Part shown: positions 53,363-64,000 of the stretch, in pieces
How positions within the stretch are numbered: position 1 is the first letter of the stretch
Layout of the letters: each line of letters begins with the position of its first letter
Assembly (NCBI GenBank): GCA_025267735.1
Contig: CM046297.1
Coordinates: forward strand, 34,498,011 to 34,562,010
Source: Mactra quadrangularis
Taxonomy: Eukaryota > Mollusca > Bivalvia > Venerida > Mactridae
Reading direction: 5' to 3'
DNA length: 64,000 nt
Position numbers and translations under genes: made by a program
Notes under the pieces: model-generated
Told to the model about the DNA's origin: nothing
What the model saw: the letters and a program-made list of their open reading frames with translations, nothing else
Databases searched by the model: none

Positions 53363-55690
53363 TATCAAATTGATTACAGGTCGTATTCTAGGTCATGCTT
53401 GTTTTTGTACTTTAAACAATGGACTTGCCCACTGAATAGGTGAGTAAGCTGATGCATGAACAGTATTTTACTGATTTAAACATACCATTTTGATAGTTAA
53501 CATTAATTTTAAATAGTGTATATGCATATTGTAAATTTTATATTATAATATGTTCATAAAATAAGAGAAAACTAAGTAACTATAAAATTGGAAAACTAGT
53601 TCACCCCTAAATATCAATGTGTAATGAAACTGGCTGTGTTTACATACGCAGTGTTTATGTGGACGACCTGTAGATTGAATGCTATGTAAATAACAATACT
53701 CTACATGTTTTCAAAACTACATAAAGTAAAATATAATTAAATAATATCATACTTAATGCATCAGATACAATCAATGACGAGGTTTATATAATGGGAAAAG
53801 TAAATTGTTCGATCTTCAGACCCGACCCACGGGCCCTAAACCCGATAAGAATCATAACCTCGTATTATACAATTGTCTATGAAGCCAAATGTAAAATAGA
53901 TATATTTTTAAAGATCTGCAGATTTTTAAAGGTCCTGACGAAAACCAACATTTTTTATTTTTCGGCCTAACTAATCAGTCATAAAAATTGCATGTACATA
54001 CAATCATACGATGGCAGAACTATTCTTGTTTGTTCCTCTAATTGATTGCATTTCTAAATAATTGAAAACCACAATTTTCAATGTTATTTTTATGTTTTGT
54101 ATTTGACTATGTGTATTGCCATAGAAAACTTCATAGCGTTAAATGCCTTGAATGACTTCATACATGTTAGGATTGTCTGAAAGCAAAGTTGAAATTCATC
54201 GAATCTCAAAAAAATAAATAATATGGTGTTTCTTGTAAACATTTTAAAAAATACTCCCCGCACCCATTCGTTTGGTTAGCATTTATACTTAAACCCCTTT
54301 CACACCCATTGACAAACGAAGACCCGTATTAAACCTCCATTCAGCAACACAGACCCCTATCAACCCCCATTTACCAACAAACCCCCTATCAAACCACGTT
54401 ATACGATTCTTACCCTTCAGCCCCCAAAACCCTTCACTAAATACCTGAACAATTAACTCCTTATTATCGAGATTCTATCAGCAACACACTCAAACCCCTC
54501 GATTACCCTTCATTCATTCACCCCTAAAGCCCCTTCTCCTCTTTCATTCACTCATGCCCTTTCAATCAACATAACTTACCCATCACTCCCTATCAGACCC
54601 TCGCATCCCTAATAAAACAAACTTCATATAAATTCAAATCCCTAAGTAATAAGATACCTAATTATCGTGACAAAAACAAACCTTATTATTTTGTATATTT
54701 CATTTATGTCTTTGCATCGTGATCGTCAAACGACCATTTCTTTTAAATAAAGATTTTCCTGGGAACTCGAAATGAGACGATTTCATAAATATGTCAATTT
54801 TAAACCATATCTTTGAAATCGAGAGAGAAAAGACAAGACAAAAAAACATTGCGAGAAATAACTGAAGTTTACTGCAGCAAAACAACAGCTCAGTCTAAAG
54901 AAGGAAAGATCCGTTCCATTTATAGAAACATAGTAAAACAATCTGATGCTATATCGGGAACTTCAATGGAGTCCCCCCGCATTGGAAATTGACAAACAAT
55001 GCCAAGCCATTAGCTCTTGATTATCGCAAAATACGAAACTGCCCACGATCCTGTTTTATGAATGAAAACGGTGAGAAAACTTCAAGGTAAAAGCTCAGGT
55101 AACTGATATTCCAATAAAATTGTCATACAGTATCACTGTATAAAGGTAAAACTTTCCATGATGCATTTCACGTAACTTTCGAGTGCAATCGTGACTTCCC
55201 GTCAATTTTCGTTAACTGAAAACCCTCACAGTGCTTTTAAGTCATACTTTGCTACTTAACCACTGCCAACACGTAAATCACGTGACGCTAGTGATACCAT
55301 GTGACGCCGATGTGATTAATTGAAGCTATTTTTTCATGTACTTTGAAAATCATAATTTACTACAAGAAGAATCAATTGATAGAAAATATTGAAATATCAA
55401 AGAAAAGATGAAAAAATCGGCTCTCTGAGGGACGAATTTACTTGTGGCGATTGTGGTTATTGGTTATTAAAGGGACATAACCACTGCGGGGAGTGTGCAA
55501 TTCAGGTCCCAAGCTCGGTTGAGAAATTGTGAGAGCGATCATGAACAATAATAAATACAGAAGAATGACTCCAGCAGACCAGCAGAGGAAGAACATTCTT
55601 GAGATGAAATGCAATTTCTAGACACTTATGGTTTGCTTAAGTTTCTAACCACGGTCTTCAAATAATGCAACCATAAGAGCGGGCGGAACC
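53363..55690. other. Intergenic, no gene; includes a C-rich, G-poor tract
   Basis: See the separate entry for 54,240-54,620. Outside that tract, nothing beyond ordinary AT-rich sequence was seen. Confidence 0.4.
54240..54620. repeat. C-rich, G-depleted degenerate tract
   Basis: About 380 bp with frequent CCCC/CCCCC runs (ACCCCTATCAACCCCC, AACCCCCTATCAAACC) and very few G on the plus strand. It looks like a decayed CCC-containing satellite, or DNA under strand-asymmetric mutation. The minus strand has repeated G-runs and could form G-quadruplexes. Confidence 0.5.
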
Positions 55691-55693
55691 TGT

Positions 55694-55884
55694 TGCCCGT
55701 ACGTTCCGTAACGTTAGGTTCGGGACAACTAAACACAATGACAACTCAATCAGAGACAACTCAATCCCCTACTAACGGATTGAGTTGTCCAAACTTTGGG
55801 TTGAGTTATCCACGGGTTGAGTTGTCTTCGGGTTGAGTAGTCCCGGTCCTGTAACGTTCGCTAACAGTCGTTATTGAACGGGCA
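55694..55884. repeat. CAACTC/GAGTTG-rich foldback element, family E, copy 2 (inverted)
   Basis: Bounded by TGCCCGT and ACGGGCA, with internal GACAACTCAATC and GGGTTGAGTTGTC repeats. It is the reverse complement of copy 1 in sub-repeat order. It could be an independent MITE, or, with copy 1, the ends of a composite segment of about 4.2 kb. Confidence 0.72.
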
Positions 55885-57440
55885 GCTGGTTTAAAACTGA
55901 ACACCAAACATCATCATAGAGTTCAGAGTGGTATGTGTGATGCCGTGGTACGTCGCCACAGTTAGCGCCATCTTAAATCCCATCGGGTTTGTCCGAAGAA
56001 ACATATTACATGTTACGATTAAAGACGCGTAGTTACGAATACAATCGACGTTAAATTCGGTTGGTTTCGGAGAAACTCGATTCAAAAAAGAGAATTAAAC
56101 TTAATTTGAATACTATTATAAAATAAAAACTAGTTGAATGGAGATACAAATGTTTTATACACAATTTCAGTCAAATCAGGGACTTTTTCAGTATTTCGGG
56201 AAGGACCCTGGGGCATTTTTATACAGAACATTTGGAGAGATTTCATCGCAATTTCATAGATAGGGGAACAAAAAAAAAATCCAAGGCAAACTCTAAATTT
56301 GGGAAAAACTGCATGACTATAAAGAAAATTCAAGACGGGAAGAAGCCTGTAAACGGTCCCTGTTATATAAGGAAAAAAGGGCCAGCAAATGATAGTATTT
56401 TTTCAGTTTACTGCATAGATCTACTTAAATCTAAGGACAGGTGCCAGCTTTAGGAAGATGCTACAAATTATGGACTACATTTTGTCTTGGATTAATCTGG
56501 TTTGTGTGCTGTTTGGTGTACGCGATAGAAAATAAAATGATTGTAGAAATTTCACCTAGATACCTATGACACTGTATTCAGATGTACACTAACAATGGTA
56601 ACAAGGCGGGGGACAGGTGATTTGGTGAAATTCATGCTTTTTTCATACCAATTTGACTATTAGTATTACGTATAAAAATTAAGCGAATAAATGATACATA
56701 AATTAATACAAATTATTAATTACATGTACTTAGTCTCTAAAAAATATAAATTGCATAAAAAGTTTCCAGAAAAATTCTGATATTTTGACGGGATTTTTAT
56801 TTAACCTTAGGACGATAAGGGGTCACGCCCAAATTTAATGGAACCTACCTAACGTAACACAGCCCCGTGATCATTTCGTATAGGACAAAAACGGGTCTTC
56901 CCTCCTAATCATTATTTATATTTCATTAAATAAGACGGCTGTAAATCCGTCATTTTTGACGTGTAATAAATGTTAAAATTCAGGGGTTAATGTAGGAATA
57001 AGTGTCATCTATGGGAATTGGTCTTTTTTCATACACACTCAATTTTAGTGGTTTTTATACGTAAACAGTTGAACATATGACAGTTGGTTTGATAGATACG
57101 TCCATCGCTAATCGTTGTATTTGTTTTCTAGGTTTTTGTTTTCATATAAAACATAACCTAGCGACATCTGTTAATCAGCTTGAATCATGACGTTATTTAT
57201 CTTTTTTAAACTAAGGCCGTGGAAATTATTGTTAGATTTACATCTAAATGGGCGGGTTGGTGGATAAAATAGGCCGCGAAAAACAATAATTAGATTGGCA
57301 TCCGAAATTTAAACAAAACAAGCGGTTTGTAATGTTAAGTTTTCTTTATTTTGAAACTAATAAGAACATAAGCGAACAAACATTTATATATATGTTACAT
57401 GTAACTCGCAAAACATGTACATCGTTACAGTAAATGGCCA
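55885..57440. other. Intergenic, no gene seen
   Basis: The overlapping frames of 64-73 codons on both strands here have no recognisable domain. No repeat ends identified. Confidence 0.4.
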
Positions 57441-57444
57441 GTGT

Positions 57445-57530
57445 ATCCAACTTAACCCTAGCTTTCATGGACCCTCGTCTATAACCAGTACTCACCTACC
57501 TTCCACAAGGCCGGAAACTTCTCCAACAGG
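57445..57530 (-). mobile_element. SINE family 1, 3' fragment, reversed
   Basis: Reads as GGAGAAGTTTCCGGCCTT, GGTAGGTGAGTACTGG and GAAAGCTAGGGTTAAG on the minus strand; the tRNA head is missing. Confidence 0.75.
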
Positions 57531-57693
57531 TATGCAATCAAGATAGTTTTCATTACTAAAAAAAGTTATAACATGGCCATAGAGAAATGAACATAAGATA
57601 TTTTATATCAAATTGTTATTCTACTATAATTATGCTACATTTGTATAATAATCTCTGTATGGTTAGAATGTTTTATTTTTTCTTGTGTCTTAA

Positions 57694-58039
57694 AGGTACT
57701 CATTCACAGATTTTAACTTCAATATCAACTTTTCCCAAAACTATCAAAATTGCATGGAAATATTTTTGAAAGCAGGAAAGTAGTGTTCTAATAATGAAAT
57801 TTTAATGCAAATTGACAAACAACTACATATGATGGTGTTTCATGTAGTAAATAACTAACCCGTATGTCACGGTATAGACACTTTTAGTGCATTTTTGTGA
57901 CTTTTATTGTATATTTCTCGCAATATAGAGGTCAGTTTGTCTTAAAATAATAAGAAGTAATCTTTTGAAACAATTACAGACACTGAATGGTAAATTTTGA
58001 AATTATAGAATAAAGAAACCAATCTGTGAACTAGTACCT
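57694..58039. mobile_element. MITE family A, copy 2, flanked by TTAA
   Basis: 346 bp from AGGTACTCATTCACAGA to the inverse of AGGTACTAGTTCACAGA, with TTAA immediately on each side. The interior matches 5,341-5,662 in reverse orientation. The TTAA target suggests a piggyBac-like source. No transposase is present. Confidence 0.82.
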
Positions 58040-58133
58040 TTAATTTAGTCAGTCCACCAATCATAACTCTAGACTTAGCGCGTTGATATTATATTGAAAA
58101 CTGATGTTTAAACGGTTTTTTGCATATGATATA

Positions 58134-58422
58134 TAGCCCGGGTCGATAGCGCAGTTGGTAGCGCGCCGAGGTTTGGAATCTCGTGCCCGAGGGGGTGCGG
58201 GTTCGAATCCCACCTGGGGAGGTTATACCCTTCCATGAAAATTTGACAATAATTTTGACTTTCCTCTATTGATTAGATAATATGGAGAAGTTTCCGGCCT
58301 TGTGGAAGGGTAGGTGAGTACTGGTTATAGACAATGGTCCAGGAAAGCTAGGTTAGGTGCGCTGGACGCCGTAAAATGACCTAAATTGTGTTGACACGGC
58401 GTTAACTCCAATAAATAAATCA
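58134..58422 (+). mobile_element. tRNA-derived SINE, family 1, copy 3 (intact)
   Basis: 289 bp with box A (TAGCGCAGTTGGTAGCGC), box B (GGGTTCGAATCCC), conserved body and a short AATAAATAAAT tail. It is flanked by a perfect 11-bp target duplication CATATGATATA (58,123-58,133 and 58,423-58,433), so its ends are well defined. Confidence 0.95.
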
Positions 58423-58463
58423 CATATGATATAATCAATGAAAAAACATAATATTTACAAATG

Positions 58464-58630
58464 CAGTAAAGTTCTGCTATAGAGACATCGTGGGGCTTCT
58501 GCAAAAAATCGATTTTTTGACAATTTGTAAGTCCCTAATGCTTAATTTGAGAAGAAAGAGGCCCCTATATTAAGACCGTTTAGCTATTAAGACCATCGAT
58601 TTTGATGGTCCATAAAGTGGAAATTTACTG
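58464..58630. mobile_element. Mariner/pogo-type MITE family C, complete copy
   Basis: 167 bp, CAGTAAAGTTCTGCTATAGA to the inverse of CAGTAAATTTCCACTTTA. The shared core AATGCTTAATTTGAGAAGAA links it to the 32-kb and 53-kb copies. Confidence 0.75.
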
Positions 58631-58827
58631 TATACTGAAATATGTTATGAAACTTATTAGTGCAAAATATTACATAACTTGTTTTTGTTTTTTATGGAGT
58701 GAGTGTTTCATAAACAAGACTAGTGTTATACACGGTAAATTATATAGATACATATATAAATATTGTTAGTCCAATACCGTATTATTTTCTGTTGACAAAT
58801 AAGTAAATTATATCTAAACCGTAAAAA

Positions 58828-59095
58828 AATCCACAGAAAAACAACATTTTAAGCCCAAGAGACCCAGAGTACGTGAACCTAGCCGACCATGTTTTTCTAA
58901 CGGCTAGCTTGTTATTATCCTATTTACACGTTTTTTCTCCATTTATGTCCTAGGCGTACAAATCCCCAGAAAAACAAGACAACAACTCAAGCCCAACAGA
59001 CCCGGTGTACGCGAACTATGCCGACCATGTTTCTTAAAGCTAGCTTTAGCTTGTTTTTATCATACATTTATGTTTTCCCTTTTTTGGTGTTACAT
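58828..59095. repeat. Two-copy tandem duplication, about 135-bp unit
   Basis: CCGACCATGTTT, the CAGAAAAACAA block and the TTTATGT-type ends recur in the same order in 58,828-58,962 and 58,963-59,095. One frame keeps a similar peptide in both units (RPRVREPSRPCF and RPGVRELCRPCF), but stops follow quickly. Confidence 0.6.
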
Positions 59096-59519
59096 GTACA
59101 ATGATGTCAATATACATTGTAATTTGAGCCAGATTTGAATCGATTTCTTGACAAATATATCAGTTAATCTCCAAGGTTCTTTTTCTCGTATTTTTCCACA
59201 AAATAATCCCGTAATCACGCCTCGTTTTGATTATTTCTCTTAAAAAGGAGTGTTTTGGCCAAGAAAACGCTGCTTAGAAATGAAAATACAAAAGAAAATC
59301 TGAATAGAATACATCACTGTAGGTTTCTAAGCATTATTCGATGCGTAACCACGCAATAGGTTTATATAATGATAATCTCTTATCATTGATCCTGATTACT
59401 TTTTTAAATCCGTTTTTCAACCAATACTCATAGTATTCTCATGTTTATCAATTTCCATTCATTTCTCTCTTTACTACAAACGGCACTCCTGAAATCTAAA
59501 CCCATTGACAATAAAATCC

Positions 59520-59700
59520 AATAACAAACACCATCAGCCAATCAGAACGCCGCTTACATCTCACGGTGAAAGCCATTGATTTTAAGAGTAACTCCAATAA
59601 TCTATTTTTGTCAACGACGATCTAAATGTAAATAGGTGACAAGATGTTGCTGTGACGTCATTGCCTCGTTTGGTTTGTCGTGTCGTATGCTTCAAGACAT
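59520..59700. promoter_or_regulatory. CCAAT/CRE cluster, promoter- or enhancer-like
   Basis: CCAATCAGA at about 59,538 (NF-Y type), a near-MEF2 site CTATTTTTGT at about 59,602 and TGACGTCA at 59,653-59,660, with raised CpG up to about 59,760. No adjacent gene was recognised. Confidence 0.35.
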
Positions 59701-59764
59701 GTTCACGTAGGAAAGCCGTTAAGTGAAATTTGCCGCGATCGATAAACCTTGTCAACAAACAAGA

Positions 59765-60190
59765 AAGGAGAGGCTCATCGCAGTGCGACAATCTTTTTAT
59801 GCTTTTGTAAACAAGCGTTTAAGTAAACATTGGTTATGTAAAATGTTTAGGATAGTCGACCTTATCACTGTCATAGCTGAGAAGACCTACATCTCAAGGC
59901 CTTCTTTGTAGAGAAGTGGGAGGCTCATGACAGTTCAGCAATGTCTAACAGGTTTACGAGCGTTCTTGTAAAATGCTAAGGGCAGTCTACCATGTTACTT
60001 TCATTTCTGAGAAAGTCTTCATCCCTATAGTTCTACGCTGCCCTTCTTTATGAAGAGGTGGGAGGCTCATGGCAAAACGACAGTCTCTAACGTCTTAACA
60101 AGCGTTCATGTAAAAAAGGGTAACGTAGATTGCTAAGGCCAATAATTCATCGATCTCAATTCACTCCCAACCACAAACCTAGTATCAGCG
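59765..60190. repeat. Three-copy diverged tandem repeat, about 145-bp unit
   Basis: AGGCTCAT anchors at 59,771, 59,921 and 60,063 (periods about 150 and 142), each followed by ACAAGCGTT/ACGAGCGTTCTTGTAAAA and CTGAGAA...CATC blocks. Non-coding. Confidence 0.65.
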
Positions 60191-62420
60191 TTAACCATGA
60201 CTTGGAAATAGTCATGGCTATGCAATAACAAACTCTGAACAGCTACTCTTTGTTGCTGTTATAAATTCAAGCTCAACAAAATTCAGTGGCTTTGAACAGA
60301 ATCCTGTTTTTAGGATAAAACCCATTTACATTTACCCATAAAAAGAAACAAAGAGCCATCTTGGCTAATTCCATAATAACATTCAATAATTCATCAGCAT
60401 ATATTTTAAGATATGTTGACTGAAAAGCTTTGATTTTTCATAAAAAATTACTTCTTGCCGCATGATCAGTTTTTTCTCTAAATTTCGTTTGTCAAAGACC
60501 TTTTGGAGGACAGAATAAAATTCTCCTACAAAACCTTCATGTATCTATTGTTATTTTGATAGAATGGACTTTCCCTTTTAGAATGTAAATATTTAAAGTA
60601 CATGAACAATGTACATGTATATAGATGTGTCTATATGTATACAGTAGTGCGAAGGTTTGGACTGGCAACATAGGAAGGTGTTCACTTCTAGAGGAAATAA
60701 TCAAATTCTGAATGAGCCCTCGGGCCAAATTCTTGGAAGTGTTAAAGAGTAACAACACATCATAACAATTAAGGCCAACATGTTCGATGATCTCGGGCAA
60801 CTTCCCAAAGTTGGACTTTTTTCTAAAGGCCGAATATTATGTACTTCAATATAACTAAAATGAACATTGATCATACCTGGTTTTTATTAGTAACACAAGT
60901 TATTGAACAGTAAAGTTCCACTATAAGGATCACCAAAATGGATGGTCTTAATAGTCATTTTCTTATTAAATTTTGTCTCTGGGTCCAAAAAAGCCCAAAA
61001 ATACTATATACTATGGAACAAGTAATGCAAGCGGAACAGTCGTCCAGTTTCAAATTAACTTCTCAAAAAGACATTTGTCTCAAATGAAACTTAAACATGG
61101 AACTTGCGCAATAATGAAACATTCAAAAAGATCGCAACAAACAGAATATTAAGTAGCGCATATGCAGTAAAACTTCGTTGTCAATTATAATATTGATAAC
61201 TGCTTGACACAACAAAACCTAGATTCTTTAAGTTTGACTACAGACTTTTCTAAATTAAAGAACGTGTTTACCAGAAAATGGATTTTGCATCATTTTATGT
61301 TGTTGTTTTTTCACGCAACATTGCCAGTTCAAGGGAACAGTAATTTTATCAAGACAGTTTGTTATTGTTTATTTTCACATGAACCTGTTGGGGCAAGTGT
61401 GAGGTGATTTGTGCATCCTAGAACCTAGTTTAAACCCTGTGGGCAATTGTTTTGTCACTGTTCTTTTTCTCAATCTCCGTAAACAGATATCCTGTAGACC
61501 GCTGTCGTACAGGATCTCTACTGTCTCCGTGGAAGGTCACGTCGAGATGAACTTTGTTTCGACCAATCAATGCGTAGCTTTCATCTAGACGAAAACACTA
61601 TTAATAACATTTTGATTTCGTAATTTTTATTTTTAGACCAAGGTTTGCAAGTTAATTTAACAGCGGTATTATTCAAAGTCTGCGATTGGACTGCTTATTT
61701 CAAATTGCGTGACGTAGACAATGCAAACAAGTTACGTATCATAACAATTTCGTCATTAATATTATGATGAGAAAAGGTCACTTGAACGTGACCCTCGTAG
61801 AAAAAGGCCAGATATAAATCAGCGAGTAGGCAAGCGGAAAATTTTAGATCGGGTTTTAATCAGATTGTTCTTTTCTAAGACCGAAACCTCTTATGTTCTC
61901 GTTATCGGAGTTTGTTTAAAAATTAAATAATCTCCCTCTTTGATTTTTGGCCTTTGGAAAGTCTGTGTTTTTTGTCTGATGCTGTTCCTGATAAGTTTTC
62001 AATCTTCCTTTTACATAATAATTGTTGCCGTGAACTAATATGCATTGTATTGAAGCACAAACATATTTCAATGCGTGATAAATAAGTGAGAAATATCGCG
62101 CGTGGCGGAGTTCTTTAAATTACAGGCATGTTTTATAACAATTTGCAGTGGCAGAATGGAGAATTGCTTTGCTCCTCGTAGCCTACAACCGCCTGTCTTC
62201 CATAACAATTTTAATCTCTAGAAAATTAAAATAATTACAGCTTATTTTTTTCAATCCAAGCGGTTTGTTTACTCTTTTTCTAGGAAAATTAAAGTATCGG
62301 GTCACGTGGTTTGTATACACTGTCACCAATACTTTAATGTTCGTTGTCGTACAGCGTACACAGAGCTTTGTCACGTTTATAGAGAAGTTTTACCACGATT
62401 ATTGGATATTTACTTCAATC
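60191..62420. other. Intergenic; partial MITE family C copy and scattered NR half-sites
   Basis: CAGTAAAGTTCCACTATAAG at 60,908 begins a decayed family C copy. GAAGGTCACGTCGA at about 61,532 joins a GGTCA half-site to a CRE half-site. AAAGGTCA (61,773-61,780) is the first arm of an inverted GGTCAC...GTGACC pair. No gene seen. Confidence 0.35.
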
Positions 62421-62429
62421 TTATAAGGC

Positions 62430-62700
62430 ACAATGACGTGTCGCCGAGTCGATACTGCGTCAATGCAGCGTGACGTCATCGCTGCTTTCAGTCTCACGAG
62501 AATCGATAATTTCTATGAATGGAATTCACAGAAATGGAAGAGGACTCTCTCAAATGATATCCTTATTAAGAATTGTCGGATGTATTTGAGTAGTGGGTGG
62601 GCGCAGGATAAAGAAAATCTGTCGTCTGCGGTGATTGCCTATTGATGATGCATGCTGGGATAGTAAACTTGGACTTGTTTCTAAAAATAGATTTGTCGTG
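62430..62700. promoter_or_regulatory. CRE/MEF2 cluster near the right end
   Basis: TGACGTGT (about 62,434), TGACGTCA (62,471-62,478) and CTAAAAATAG (62,681-62,690) in a GC-richer block, about 37 kb upstream of NR4A P2. It could equally belong to a gene beyond the right edge. Confidence 0.38.
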
Positions 62701-63256
62701 ATTTCGTCGAACTGAAATAGTCGCACTAGCAACAAATAGCGACACTTTTTGATATTGTGTCCGTTTATGGATAAAGAAATGAACGCGGGGGAGTGCATCG
62801 GAAATATGAAGCTTTGAACAGATTCCTAGAAAATTCTATTGACATTGAAACATTTTCAAGATGACTTTTTTATCAAGTTTTATGTAGACATGTTGTTTGA
62901 ATTGGTGTAATGAATGTTTGATTGTGTGGCTGTTTAGAAACAAACCTCGTGGGAGTGATAAACATCAAACCAAAAATCATTTGGTCTCGATGAATTTTTA
63001 AACTTGTTTACAAAGAGGCTTTAAGCTCTGCATACCCACGCCGCAACATGGGATTGGCTTAAATATTCCACTTCAAAAACTGGAAACGCTTGAAATATGC
63101 TTAATAAAGATGTTTGCCATTTCAACATATGTAGTTAATCTATTGTGTGTTGCGGCAGTGGTGCTGCCTTAAAACATTGTCATCTTATATTCTGAGCATT
63201 GTTGCAATGGTGCATCAAACTGCTCCATTCGATACGTTATGACCAAACTCCACGTT

Positions 63257-63345
63257 GTATGTATGTCCCGACATGGAATCGAACCCCACTCCTGAGTTTC
63301 GGAGTCCGAGGCGCTACCGACTACGCGCTTCGGGTGGGAAAGAAT
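63257..63345 (-). mobile_element. tRNA-like sequence, probable SINE head
   Basis: Minus strand: CCCGAAGCGCGTAGTCGGTAG, ..., GGGGTTCGATTCC, TCGGGA. Boxes A and B and a partial acceptor pairing are present, but the anticodon arm does not pair, so a functional tRNA is unlikely. Confidence 0.5.
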
Positions 63346-63377
63346 CTATTTTGAACACATAGTCAAGACTTGACCAT

Positions 63378-64000
63378 TTTTTCAAAAAAAATCTTATGGA
63401 AAAAGTTATCGTAAGTCAAAGTCATAATTTTGCCTTTCAAAGTCTATAGGATAATAAATATTATTATACATGTATATCTAAGAAAATCTAACCAATCAAC
63501 AATCTGCATTTGTACCACGTGACCGTCTAATATATTTCCGTATTGGATCAAATAAATATAATATTATTTTCGTATTAGACGGTTGGGTACATGTGCACTT
63601 AACGATGTGAAAAGAATGGCTGTTATTGCTTTGTTGGGGATGATGGCGATGATGATTATTTCAAAGTAAACGAAAGACATATAATAAAAAGGTTATTATA
63701 CATTTTACTGTACAAGACGGCTTATATTTGGACTCGTATACAGCTTGAAAAGTCATATCGGCTCGTCCAATGACTTTTCAAGCTGAGTACGAGTCCAAAT
63801 ATATTTCCGTATTGTACAGTAAAATGTATAGTAACCTATACATATGATATGATATTCAAAAGGTATACAATATTCTACATAGTTCAATTATATTAAGAAT
63901 TGATTGGCCAAAGCATGATGGTATTATTAATGTTTCTTGCTTTTGACGTATCATGATTTTTATCGAAAGTTTTTTGTGAAACGCACAACTGTAGCCTGTT
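63378..64000 (+). repeat. Dispersed repeat family D, copy B, interrupted and running off the window
   Basis: 63,378-63,468 and 63,837-64,000 together match copy A at 45,785-46,040. The roughly 368 bp between them is absent from copy A and consists of two inverted-repeat units. Confidence 0.65.
63691..63836. mobile_element. Foldback element of 146 bp
   Basis: Arms of about 66 bp (ATACATTTTACTGTACAA, GGACTCGTA, AGCTTGAAAAGTCAT) are inverted around a short loop at about 63,757-63,769. The motif ATATATTTCCGTATTG in the right arm also occurs in the neighbouring inverted repeat at 63,512-63,590. Confidence 0.8.

Noticed and set aside
58136..58215. tRNA-like sequences at 21.1, 47.4, 48.4, 53.2, 58.1 and 63.3 kb taken as tRNA genes
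   Set aside because: Boxes A and B are present but anticodon arms do not pair properly, and the best copies carry SINE bodies, tails and target duplications.

Overview
The window is eukaryotic, AT-rich (roughly two thirds A+T) and mostly non-coding. It carries two clearly recognisable animal genes, both on the minus strand and both split by introns, in a background dense with short non-autonomous transposons and tRNA-derived SINEs. The protein features fit a lophotrochozoan invertebrate, most likely a bivalve mollusc; the species cannot be named from the sequence.

Layout. (1) 1-3,993: the first three coding exons of a front-end fatty-acid desaturase (FADS family, cytochrome b5 fusion). The histidine-box exons lie beyond the left edge. 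Intron 1 holds two TIR elements. (2) 4.0-10.7 kb: FADS promoter, MITE-rich spacer and the AT-rich 3' flank of the next gene. (3) 10,737-28,750: an 11-exon NR4A orphan nuclear receptor (Nurr1/Nur77/Hr38 type), reconstructed exon by exon with matching splice phases (long form 780 aa, short form 696 aa). Its introns hold a 56-bp minisatellite, hAT-like elements and SINE/MITE copies. (4) 28.8-64 kb: about 35 kb with no convincing gene, containing SINEs, MITEs, foldbacks and several compact clusters of CRE (TGACGTCA), MEF2 (CTAAAAATAG), E-box and nuclear-receptor half-sites.

How it fits together. NR4A genes are immediate-early genes driven by CREB and MEF2. This locus appears to have a CpG-rich distal promoter (P1, about 28.75-29.3 kb) adding an 84-residue N-terminal extension, and a proximal CRE-CRE-TATA promoter (P2, about 25.2 kb) starting at Met85. 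The same motifs recur in clusters 9-37 kb upstream of P2. I count at least 15 exact TGACGTCA palindromes where base composition predicts about one, and six exact CTAAAAATAG sites, five of them upstream of the gene between 40 and 63 kb and three within about 210 bp at 40.1-40.3 kb. The best candidate for something undescribed here is this distributed activity-responsive regulatory landscape of an invertebrate NR4A gene. No exotic coding system was found.
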